DNA from: an uncultured Blautia sp.
Lineage (GTDB): Bacteria; Bacillota; Clostridia; Lachnospirales; Lachnospiraceae
Assembly (NCBI RefSeq): GCF_934424005.1
Contig: NZ_CAKRXI010000015.1
Span: 1 to 64,000 of the forward strand
Direction: 5' to 3'
Length of the DNA stretch: 64,000 nt
Part shown: positions 8,379-15,857 of the stretch, one piece after another
How the letters are laid out: each line of letters begins with the position of its first letter
Numbering within the stretch: position 1 is the stretch's first letter
Notes under the pieces: model-generated
Seen by the model: the letters and a program-made list of their open reading frames with translations, nothing else
What the model was told of the DNA's origin: nothing
Databases searched by the model: none
Program-made: the position numbers and the translations under genes

Positions 8379-9320
8379 TTACTCAAACGAAATACTGTCA
8401 AAATCCGGTGTTCCCATCAGGTCAAACGGAGTACTCTGGTATACGTAATAATTCAGCCAGTTTGTATACAGATTATTGGCATGAGCTCTCCAGAGAAGCA
8501 GCGGTTTGTTTTCCGGATCATCATCCTTATAATAGTTCTTCGGCAGATCAATCGGAAGTCCCTTTCCTACATCTCTCTTATATTCTCCATCCAGTGTCAC
8601 ACGGTCATATTCCGGATGTCCCATGACAAAAATCTTACGGCCGCCCTGTGCCATTGCCAGAAAAAGCCCCGCTTCTTCTGATTCTGCAAGAATCGTGATA
8701 TCTTTGCATGCACGGATATCTTCGATTGGAACTTCTGTATGTCTGGAATGTGGTGCAAGAAAAGCATCATCAAATCCTCTGACCAGCGGGATCTTACGAT
8801 TCAGAACTTTGTGCCAGAAAAGACCAAACATTTTGTGATCGAGCTGACGTTTCTGAAGTCCGTAAAAATAATACAGACTTGCCTGTGCAGCCCAGCACAG
8901 AAAAATCGTAGATGTCACATGGCTTTCTGTCCAGTCCATGATCTCTGTCAGCTCGTTCCAGTAATCCACTTCTTCAAACTCCATCTGTTCTACCGGTGCA
9001 CCTGTCACGATCATCCCATCAAACTTCATGTCTTTGAGTTCCGAAAAAGTCTGATAAAATTTATTCAGATGATTGGCAGAAGTATTTTTTGCCTGATGGC
9101 TCTCAACCGCCATAAAAGTCACATCCACCTGTAATGGTGTGTTTGACAGAGACCGCAAAAGCTGCAGTTCTGTTTCTTCTTTCAGCGGCATCAGATTCAG
9201 GATCAGAATCTGAAGTGGACGAATGTCCTGATGTACCGCTCTCCCCTCATCCATAACAAATATATTTTCTCTTTCAAGAATTTCTTTTACCGGTAAATCT
9301 CCCTGTATCTTAATCGGCAT
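8379..9320 (-). CDS. metA: Homoserine O-acyltransferase MetA (acetyl-CoA type predicted)
   Basis: This 313-residue enzyme acylates homoserine in the first committed step of methionine synthesis in the cytoplasm. The class I glutamine amidotransferase-like fold carries its catalytic residues at the standard numbers: Cys142 (FLCWAAQ), His235 and Glu237 (GHPEYDR). Position 111 is Glu (TGAPVEQ). Established work on this family links Glu111 with acetyl-CoA use and Gly111 with succinyl-CoA use, so despite the MetA name this is predicted to be an O-acetyltransferase. It is the last gene after rlu and ligA, 33 bp behind ligA. No S-box riboswitch is visible in front of it. Confidence 0.94.
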   Translation of the reverse strand: MPIKIQGDLPVKEILERENIFVMDEGRAVHQDIRPLQILILNLMPLKEETELQLLRSLSNTPLQVDVTFMAVESHQAKNTSANHLNKFYQTFSELKDMKFDGMIVTGAPVEQMEFEEVDYWNELTEIMDWTESHVTSTIFLCWAAQASLYYFYGLQKRQLDHKMFGLFWHKVLNRKIPLVRGFDDAFLAPHSRHTEVPIEDIRACKDITILAESEEAGLFLAMAQGGRKIFVMGHPEYDRVTLDGEYKRDVGKGLPIDLPKNYYKDDDPENKPLLLWRAHANNLYTNWLNYYVYQSTPFDLMGTPDFDSISFE

Positions 9321-9353
9321 TTTCTGTTCCTCCTTTTGTCCTGATATAATCTT

Positions 9354-11312
9354 TTATCTTTCTGCCAGCTTCAGGAAATCTTCCTCTGACAGAATCGGAA
9401 TTCCAAGTTCCCGGGCTTTTTTATTTTTTGATGAATTCGAAGTCACATCATTATTGATCAGATAATTTGTCTTACCTGTCACCGAACCGGTTACTTTGCC
9501 GCCCAGTGATTCGATCAGATTTTTGGCTTCTCCTCTGTTGCTGAAATGTTCCAGGCTTCCGGTAATGACAAAGTTCATTCCTGTAAAGATCTGCTCACCG
9601 GAAATTTCTTCTTTATTAATATGAAGATATTTCAGCAGATGATCTACTTTTTGATTATTCTCCGGATTACTGAAATACTTTGTCAGACTCTTTGCAATAA
9701 CCGATCCAATTCCATCAATTGCACTGATTTCTTCTTCATCTGCCGAACGGATCTTGTCCAGATTATCATCAAAATGACGGCAGATCACTTTTGCATTGGA
9801 AAGTCCGATATTTGCGATCCCAAGACTGTAGATTACTTTTGCAAGTGTTGTTTCTTTTGCCTTTTCAATACTGTTCACCAGATTTTCGTAAGACTTTTCT
9901 CCAAAGCCTTCCATCGTTACGATCTCATCTCGATATTTTTCTATCTCAAAGATATCTCCGAAGTTGTGTATAAAACCTTTTGCAATAAATTTCTCCAGCG
10001 TTGCCTCCGACAGTCCGTCAATGTTCATGGCATCTCTGCTTACAAACAAAGTAAATGCCTTGATCTTTTTGGCCGCACAGTCCGGATTCATACAGTAAAG
10101 CGCCTCTACATCATTTTCTCTGATCACTCTGGCTTCCTGGCCGCATGCCGGACAGATTTCCGGTATTTCCAGCTTACTGCTTCGGGTCAGATTCTCAGCA
10201 ATCTGCGGAATGATCATATTGGCTTTATATACCTGGATCGTATCCCCAATTCCCAGCTGCAGGTCTTTCACGATACTCACATTATGCACGCTGGCACGGC
10301 TGACTGTCGTTCCCTCCAGTTCAACCGGATCAAATATGGCAACCGGATTAATGAGCCCTGTCCTTGAAGGACTCCATTCAATTTCACGAAGTGTCGTCTC
10401 CCTCACTTCATCGGCCCATTTAAAAGCAAACGCATTTCGGGGAAATTTCGCAGTACTTCCAAGCGATTCTCCATAAGCAATATCATCATATAGTGCAACA
10501 AGTCCATCTGATGGAAAATCATTTTGCTCGATCGCATGCGCAAAGTAATCCATTGCTTCGTCCAGATTCTCTCCTGTAACCATACGATATTCCACCACTT
10601 CAAATCCCTGTTTTCCAAGCCATTCCATCTGATATTTTCTGGAATTATGCATATCTACATCCTGTGCAGAAACCAGAGCAAATGCATAAAAGCGTACATT
10701 TCTTTCTGCCGTGATCTGATTATTCAGCTGTCGGACCGAACCACTGCAGAGATTTCGAGGATTTTTGTATTTTGCATCGATATCTTCAATCGTATCATTG
10801 ATCTTTTCGAAATCAGAATACGTAATGATAGCTTCCCCACGCAGGACCAGTCTGCCCTGGTACGCAATTTTCAGCGGAATGTTCTTAAATACTTTTGCAT
10901 TATTTGTAATTACCTCTCCCACGATACCATTTCCTCTGGTAACGGCTTTAAGCAATTCTCCATTTTCATATGTGAGAACGATCGTAAGCCCATCCATCTT
11001 CCAGGAAAGCAGGGTTGGATGTGTCCCGATAAATGCCCTTAAAACTTCTCTGTCCTTAGTCTTATCCAACGAAAGCATTGGAGACTCATGTGTTTCCTTT
11101 GGCAGTGCATCGACCGCCTCATATCCCACATTAACAGTTGGACTGTCTGCCAGAACGATTCCTGTTTCCTTTTCCATTTTTTCCAGTTGATCGTACAGTG
11201 CGTCGTACTCTCTGTTGCTCATGATCTCCCGGTCTTCCTGATAGTATGCCTTTGCTGCTTCGTTCAGCTTCTGCACCAGTTCTTTTATTTGTTCTGCCGC
11301 TGATGTTTCCAT
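9354..11312 (-). CDS. ligA: NAD-dependent DNA ligase
   Basis: This 652-residue ligase seals nicks during replication and repair. The N-terminal Ia domain is followed by the adenylation motif with Lys105 in SWKMDGL, an OB fold, a four-cysteine zinc finger (CPACG and CMNPDC at about 390-415), helix-hairpin-helix repeats and a C-terminal BRCT domain (GMNFVITGSL near residue 575 onward). The length is normal. The start is an ATG with AGGAGG seven bases upstream. The first 182 bases overlap the 3' end of the upstream pseudouridine synthase frame, which is unusual. Confidence 0.96.
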   Translation of the reverse strand: METSAAEQIKELVQKLNEAAKAYYQEDREIMSNREYDALYDQLEKMEKETGIVLADSPTVNVGYEAVDALPKETHESPMLSLDKTKDREVLRAFIGTHPTLLSWKMDGLTIVLTYENGELLKAVTRGNGIVGEVITNNAKVFKNIPLKIAYQGRLVLRGEAIITYSDFEKINDTIEDIDAKYKNPRNLCSGSVRQLNNQITAERNVRFYAFALVSAQDVDMHNSRKYQMEWLGKQGFEVVEYRMVTGENLDEAMDYFAHAIEQNDFPSDGLVALYDDIAYGESLGSTAKFPRNAFAFKWADEVRETTLREIEWSPSRTGLINPVAIFDPVELEGTTVSRASVHNVSIVKDLQLGIGDTIQVYKANMIIPQIAENLTRSSKLEIPEICPACGQEARVIRENDVEALYCMNPDCAAKKIKAFTLFVSRDAMNIDGLSEATLEKFIAKGFIHNFGDIFEIEKYRDEIVTMEGFGEKSYENLVNSIEKAKETTLAKVIYSLGIANIGLSNAKVICRHFDDNLDKIRSADEEEISAIDGIGSVIAKSLTKYFSNPENNQKVDHLLKYLHINKEEISGEQIFTGMNFVITGSLEHFSNRGEAKNLIESLGGKVTGSVTGKTNYLINNDVTSNSSKNKKARELGIPILSEEDFLKLAER

Positions 11313-12078
11313 GCTGTCCTCCTGTTCTGATTACTGTCTCACTGGAAGAATCCCGTATCAGTTCATTCAGTTTCTTCCATTCATCTCCACGTATTTCCCG
11401 ATACTCTCCACATTTCAGACCGTCCAGTGTGAGATTCATGATACGGATACGTTTCAATGTACATACATGATATCCCAGATATTCACACATTCTTCTGATC
11501 TGGCGGTTCAATCCCTGGGTCAATATAATAGAAAAGCTTTTATCACCGGTCTTATATACCGTACACGGGCGCGTCACGGTTCCAAGGATTGGGACACCAC
11601 TGCTCATCTTTCTGATAAAAGTTTCTGTAATCTCTCTGTCTACGGTCACTTCATATTCTTTCTCATGGTAGTTTCCTGCACGCATGATACGATTAACCAG
11701 GTCACCCTGATTCGTCAGCAAAAGCAGTCCCTCCGAATCTTTGTCCAGACGTCCTACCGGATATATTCTCACCGGATAATCCAGGAACTCTGTTACTGTC
11801 GTTTCCTGTCGCTGCTTTTTTGTACTGCACACAATGCCCCTTGGCTTATAAAAGAGCAGAAGTACCTGCCTGGTCTCTGCCTTCACCGGTCTGCCATCCA
11901 AAAAAACCTCAGCATCTGCCGGAATCCTTTCTCCGGTACCGATCACTTTTCCAGCAACCGTGACCCGCCCGGCATCTGTCAGCTGATCTGCTTCTCTTCT
12001 TGAACATACTCCTGCCGCACTCAGGTATTTATTTATTCTTATTGTAGTCTGATCTGTTGCTATCTTTTTTTCGTCCAT
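11131..12078 (-). CDS. RluB/RluF-family pseudouridine synthase with run-on tail
   Basis: This enzyme isomerises uridine in 23S rRNA (or a related RNA). An S4 RNA-binding domain lies near residues 12-60 (INKYLSAAGVCSRREAD), and the catalytic domain carries the aspartate in VGRLDKDSEGLLLLTN. The RQIRRMCEYLGY motif confirms the RluB/E/F group. The start was placed at an internal ATG before the S4 domain, because the ATG 20 codons upstream overlaps a promoter and has no ribosome site. The recognisable domain ends near residue 245. About 70 more residues, Arg/Ser/Gly-rich, follow and overlap ligA by 182 bp. A +1 or -1 shift near 11330 would meet a stop at once, so a recent indel is possible. Confidence 0.86.
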   Translation of the reverse strand: MDEKKIATDQTTIRINKYLSAAGVCSRREADQLTDAGRVTVAGKVIGTGERIPADAEVFLDGRPVKAETRQVLLLFYKPRGIVCSTKKQRQETTVTEFLDYPVRIYPVGRLDKDSEGLLLLTNQGDLVNRIMRAGNYHEKEYEVTVDREITETFIRKMSSGVPILGTVTRPCTVYKTGDKSFSIILTQGLNRQIRRMCEYLGYHVCTLKRIRIMNLTLDGLKCGEYREIRGDEWKKLNELIRDSSSETVIRTGGQHGNISGRTNKRTGAEAERSSKGILSGRPGDHEQQRVRRTVRSTGKNGKGNRNRSGRQSNC

Positions 12079-12121
12079 TATTCCATTATATAGTTTTTTC
12101 TTTTTGTCCGCAACCGAGACC

Positions 12122-12150
12122 TTGTTTTTTTTTACCACATATTGTATGAT
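12122..12150 (+). promoter_or_regulatory. Promoter of the cell-wall-binding repeat gene
   Basis: TTGTTT and TATGAT are separated by 17 bases, and the AAAGGAGGG ribosome site of the next gene follows 33 bases later. Confidence 0.6.
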
Positions 12151-12194
12151 AAAGTTATTGTTTTATCATTTCAGATACACAAAGGAGGGAAATT

Positions 12195-12728
12195 ATGTCT
12201 GATAAGAAACGACGCCTGAATCCCCTGCTGCTTCTGATTGCAATTTTATTGTGTCTGTCTGCTGGATTTTTATTCCATCGAACTTCTTTTGATCCAAATT
12301 ACAAAATTCCTGTCAGACATGCATCTGTAATAAAAAAATCTCCGGTCACGCCAACACCTGTTCTCACCCAGAAGCCAAAGGCAAGCGTCAGCATTTCTGC
12401 TACACCTACCATTACGGTTGAGCCTTCTGCCTCTCCTTCTGAATCCATATCACAAGATGAGACATCTCCTGAGGCAAGCCTTGGAATCTGGACTTCAAGC
12501 GGCAGCAACTGGATGTTTATGGTTGACGGTGTTCCTTACACAGGCTGGCTGATCGATACCGACGGCAAGCACTATTTCTTTAATAAGGATGGTATCATGC
12601 AGACCGGATGGGTTGATGACAATGGCAAACGTTATTACATGGATCTGGATGGTATCATGCAGACCGGAACGATCACCGTAGATGGTCAAAATTATGAACT
12701 GCTGGCTGACGGCTCTCTTAAAAAATAA
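12195..12728 (+). CDS. Small membrane-anchored protein with cell-wall-binding repeats
   Basis: This 177-residue protein has an N-terminal hydrophobic segment (about residues 10-26) preceded by KKRR, a Thr/Pro/Ser-rich linker, then two to three choline-binding-type repeats (GWLIDTDGKHYFFNKDGIMQ, and GWVDDNGKRYYMDLDGIMQ). Such repeats bind teichoic acid choline or wall glycans in related proteins. There is no catalytic domain. It has a strong AGGAGG site and stands alone between a promoter and a terminator. Its function is unknown beyond surface location. Confidence 0.8.
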   Translation: MSDKKRRLNPLLLLIAILLCLSAGFLFHRTSFDPNYKIPVRHASVIKKSPVTPTPVLTQKPKASVSISATPTITVEPSASPSESISQDETSPEASLGIWTSSGSNWMFMVDGVPYTGWLIDTDGKHYFFNKDGIMQTGWVDDNGKRYYMDLDGIMQTGTITVDGQNYELLADGSLKK

Positions 12729-12734
12729 GCATTG

Positions 12735-12770
12735 AAAAAGACACAGGATTCATCCCGTGTCTTTTATTTT
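12735..12770. terminator. Bidirectional terminator between convergent genes
   Basis: The arms AAAAAGACAC and GTGTCTTTTA flank the loop AGGATTCATCCC, with T or A runs on both sides. It serves both the wall-binding gene and the SH3 gene. Confidence 0.88.
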
Positions 12771-12781
12771 GTCTAAATATT

Positions 12782-13702
12782 TTACTGAAGCAATCCACTG
12801 TATACATATCCGGTCTGACCATCATATTCAATCTGGATCCAGTCACCTTCCTGACCCATTTTCTGAACCTGATCCCCTTCGTCAAGACCACCAATAATTT
12901 CACTGTCACTATTTGCTTCAGCTCTGACATTACACCCTTCTGTAACTGTCAGCATCGTGCCGTCTGCACTCGTCTCAGAAGAAGAAGTATCTGCTTCTTC
13001 ACCCAGTCCGTCAAGGAACTGTGCAAGAGCTGTGTCATCCTTCTGTGCCTGCTCATATTCCGCCTGCACCTCAGCTGTAAGCTTCTTTACATCTTCATCA
13101 GATTTCAGCGAATCCATATAAGCGGAAACTGTTGTGTTCTGTTCAAGGTCACCCAATATTCTATAGGTACCATCGCTGTCTTTTACAACATAAGAACTCC
13201 AAAGAGACGGTGCCGGTGTATCAATCCCCTTACAGATGAAACTTCCTTTCGTATATACAACATACGAATTATCATCCAGTCCTTTCTTCATATACACTTT
13301 GCTGACTTGATATCCTTCAATATAATCCTTTGCATTTGTAATTCTGGATTCATCAGAAGGTGTCAGATTATTTACCAGTGTTCTTAATGTCGTAATATCT
13401 TTTTCCCCTAAAGCCTTGTAGTAGCTGTTCATAAGTGCAGTAACTTCTTCACTGCCATCCTCCAAGGGATTCGTGTCTTCTTCTTTCTTCCCGTCGTTTG
13501 TCTCCCCATCATCTTCCGGAGAAGAAGGATCATTTCCCTGGCTGTTGTCCTGTGCTGTAGTTTGTTCTCCGTCCGAAGTCCCCTTTCCACTTCCGGTACA
13601 AGCACGTATGCTAAAGAACAATACAGCTACGATTATCAAAATCACTCCGCCAAGCATAAAATAGCGAAGGTTATCTGATAACCATTCCCTGAAATTATCC
13701 AA
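12782..13702 (-). CDS. Membrane-anchored protein with C-terminal bacterial SH3 domain
   Basis: This 306-residue protein has one transmembrane segment at about residues 15-32 (YFMLGGVILIIVAVLFF), then an acidic, low-complexity linker, an NTF2-like or uncharacterised domain at about 85-200 (ALMNSYYKALGEKDITTL) and an SH3b domain at about 250-306 (GCNVRAEANSDSEIIGGL, ending GYVYSGLL). The outside part probably binds peptidoglycan or another wall component. The start codon is TTG, with GGAGG eight bases upstream. It is next to a tRNA gene, and no operon partner is apparent. Confidence 0.8.
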   Translation of the reverse strand: MDNFREWLSDNLRYFMLGGVILIIVAVLFFSIRACTGSGKGTSDGEQTTAQDNSQGNDPSSPEDDGETNDGKKEEDTNPLEDGSEEVTALMNSYYKALGEKDITTLRTLVNNLTPSDESRITNAKDYIEGYQVSKVYMKKGLDDNSYVVYTKGSFICKGIDTPAPSLWSSYVVKDSDGTYRILGDLEQNTTVSAYMDSLKSDEDVKKLTAEVQAEYEQAQKDDTALAQFLDGLGEEADTSSSETSADGTMLTVTEGCNVRAEANSDSEIIGGLDEGDQVQKMGQEGDWIQIEYDGQTGYVYSGLLQ

Positions 13703-13755
13703 GTTCTTGTCCTCCTTAATTATTACTGTTCACTTCGTTCACAGTAACTTACAAC

Positions 13756-13783
13756 GCACCGAGGCAGACCCATTACCTCGTGC
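13756..13783 (-). terminator. Hairpin after tRNA-Arg
   Basis: GCACGAGG pairs with CCTCGGTGC (one bulge) three bases behind the tRNA. There is no good T run, so it may be a processing stem or a weak terminator. A second smaller inverted repeat (TTACTGT/ACAGTAA) lies at about 13721-13746. Confidence 0.5.
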
Positions 13784-13785
13784 AA

Positions 13786-13857
13786 CACACCTGAAGGGAA
13801 TCGAACCCCCGCACATGGTACCGGAAACCACTGCTCTATCCACTGAGCTACAGGTGC
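13786..13857 (-). tRNA. tRNA-Arg (CCG)
   Basis: A 72-nt cloverleaf folds on the minus strand: acceptor GCACCTG with CAGGTGT, D stem GCTC/GAGC, anticodon stem GTGGT/ACCAT and loop TTCCGGT. The anticodon is therefore CCG (codon CGG). The T arm is GGGGG TTCGATT CCCTT. The CCA end is not encoded. Confidence 0.93.
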
Positions 13858-13979
13858 AAGCTTTTCCTAAAGCTTTTTATAATATAGCACATATTTGAGT
13901 ATTTGTAAAGTTTTTGAATTATTCCTACTTTTTCAACTATTAATTCAGAATATATGCATTTTTGTTTTAATACTACGAT

Positions 13980-14798
13980 TTATACTACTTTCCAGACACG
14001 GTAGTTTTCGGTCTGTCCAAGCACATACATAGTCGTCCCCGACAGATACTCATCCAGCTCCGGCGTTGCGGATATAATATAATCCACTTTACTTCCTCTG
14101 ACCAAACTCTGAAATTCTTCTGCCGGAAGAGAATAATCATGATAATAATAGACTGCTACGATTTTTTTCATCCAATCTTTGATCTTTTTCTTCTTCATAA
14201 ATTTTTCTTCTGAAGTTTTTTCAATCTTCTGAAGTATACGACGACTCACATAAGATCTCACATCCGGATCATACTGCCTGTAAACAAGAAGCAGACCATC
14301 ACTCAGTATTCTTGGCTGTTCAATTCCTTCACTGTGCATAATACTGGAAAGATCCAGAATCTCCTGTCCGATAAAATACGCATTGGTTGCCTTTTTATAT
14401 GGAAAATCTTCTGTTCCCTTGAAAACAGGAATTCCCAGTGTTACGATCAATGCAAGACAGATTCCACCCGTCAAAATCCGTAGCCATGTTTTTGCAGATG
14501 CAAAAATGAGTAAAGTCAGAGCATAACCTATTGTAATAAAGAAGACAATGATCCACAGAAATCTGACAAAACGTGTTCCAAATCCAAATATATCCAGAAG
14601 GACTTTCACAACAAACGGATTAAAGATCGTAAGACATTCTGTTACAAAAACACCGATAAATAATTTTCGATCTCCTTTTTTTCCAAGAAACCAGATTAGA
14701 ATCATCGCCACCGGATAAAGGATCCAAATCGGATTGTTTCCCGTATAGGTCTGGAGGGACTGTATCAGAAACTGTATTGTTTCATTTAAATTTTCCAA
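13980..14798 (-). CDS. Membrane protein of unknown function, partner of the DUF6077-like gene
   Basis: This 272-residue protein has four or five transmembrane segments in its first half (for example ILYPVAMILIWFLG and WIIVFFITIGYALTLLIF) and a roughly 150-residue soluble part with no catalytic motif I can name. The soluble part has an alternating fold ending in DYIISATPELDEYLSGTTMYVLGQ. The start codon is TTG, with GGAGG eight bases upstream. It follows the DUF6077-like gene by 15 bp. Together they look like two pieces of a GT-C-like membrane protein, with this one supplying the last helices and the outer domain. This is inference. Confidence 0.6.
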   Translation of the reverse strand: MENLNETIQFLIQSLQTYTGNNPIWILYPVAMILIWFLGKKGDRKLFIGVFVTECLTIFNPFVVKVLLDIFGFGTRFVRFLWIIVFFITIGYALTLLIFASAKTWLRILTGGICLALIVTLGIPVFKGTEDFPYKKATNAYFIGQEILDLSSIMHSEGIEQPRILSDGLLLVYRQYDPDVRSYVSRRILQKIEKTSEEKFMKKKKIKDWMKKIVAVYYYHDYSLPAEEFQSLVRGSKVDYIISATPELDEYLSGTTMYVLGQTENYRVWKVV

Positions 14799-14813
14799 TC
14801 ATTCTTCCTCCTT

Positions 14814-15857
14814 TTATACCAGGTGGCTGATCAGCATCCAAAATGCTGATGGCAGCAACACAATTATATATCTTTTCAGCAGATGCCACTGTTTTTTCAG
14901 TATTCCATCACATAAAACATACGGAAATAATGTAGCCCCGATCATACATGGCACAATAAACAGTGCAGAATTACTGAACGCAATTCCACCTGTTCCACAC
15001 AGAAACAGTCCGCACCATGGCCACAGACTCGTCTCCTTTCTGTATATTGCCAGACAGAATCCAAAAATCACAGTCATATACAGATATGCAATGATTGCTT
15101 TTCCTTCATAAGTTCGATATGCAAAATACTGAGAAACCCCACCAAGACTGTACGAAAACAAAAGCACCAGATCTGCCAGTATCACAAACACTGTTTTTTC
15201 TGCTTCCTTTTTCTTAAAAAATCCATTTGCACACTGGTACAGTCCCATCTCAAAAAGAATCACCATCGCAATCGTAAAGCTCCATTTACGTTCCATAAGT
15301 GGATGAATATTCAGTACCTGATAAACAATTGCACTCTGCAACGTATCTGTATTCATAATATAGAACTGTTCCGGTGCCTCCAACAGGGTTCCTGAATAAG
15401 GTGCCACTCTGTCCAGTGTATTAGAATACACGGATGCTACCGGCAGTCCAATATAATTGTTTGAATCATACGTTGACAGTGTATTGGTATTAAATCCAAG
15501 CAACACTGCGAGACCTACTGCTGCCAGCAACAGAATAAGCACAGATATATTCTTTTGCGTACTGCCCGGTATTGTCCTGACACTGTCTGCCAGAACTCTC
15601 CGTCTTTTCCATATTACAAAGAGAAAGAGAAGGATCAGCAGGCATCCCCAGATTACCGTCAACTGTTTCAGCGAACAGCACAGATATTTCATTGGAAATG
15701 CCACAATCTCAAACAGAGTATAATAAAGCAAAAATCCGGTAATACACATAATCGGGAATTTCCCTGACTGGAACTTTTCCGGGATCAGTGCTCCAAACAC
15801 CCAGAACACAACAAGATATCCCACCGCCAGCAGGGTTCCCATTATCATATTTGTCAT
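14814..15857 (-). CDS. Multispanning membrane protein, DUF6077-like
   Basis: This 347-residue protein is almost entirely hydrophobic, with about ten transmembrane segments. An outside loop carries STYDSNNYIGLPVASV and EQFYIMNTDTLQSAIVYQV, reminiscent of DUF6077 and GT-C glycosyltransferase-like membrane proteins in Lachnospiraceae. Its ATG overlaps the stop codon of the molybdenum hydroxylase large subunit by four bases (ATGA), so translation is coupled to an operon with no obvious link. The substrate and activity are unknown. Confidence 0.62.
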   Translation of the reverse strand: MTNMIMGTLLAVGYLVVFWVFGALIPEKFQSGKFPIMCITGFLLYYTLFEIVAFPMKYLCCSLKQLTVIWGCLLILLFLFVIWKRRRVLADSVRTIPGSTQKNISVLILLLAAVGLAVLLGFNTNTLSTYDSNNYIGLPVASVYSNTLDRVAPYSGTLLEAPEQFYIMNTDTLQSAIVYQVLNIHPLMERKWSFTIAMVILFEMGLYQCANGFFKKKEAEKTVFVILADLVLLFSYSLGGVSQYFAYRTYEGKAIIAYLYMTVIFGFCLAIYRKETSLWPWCGLFLCGTGGIAFSNSALFIVPCMIGATLFPYVLCDGILKKQWHLLKRYIIVLLPSAFWMLISHLV

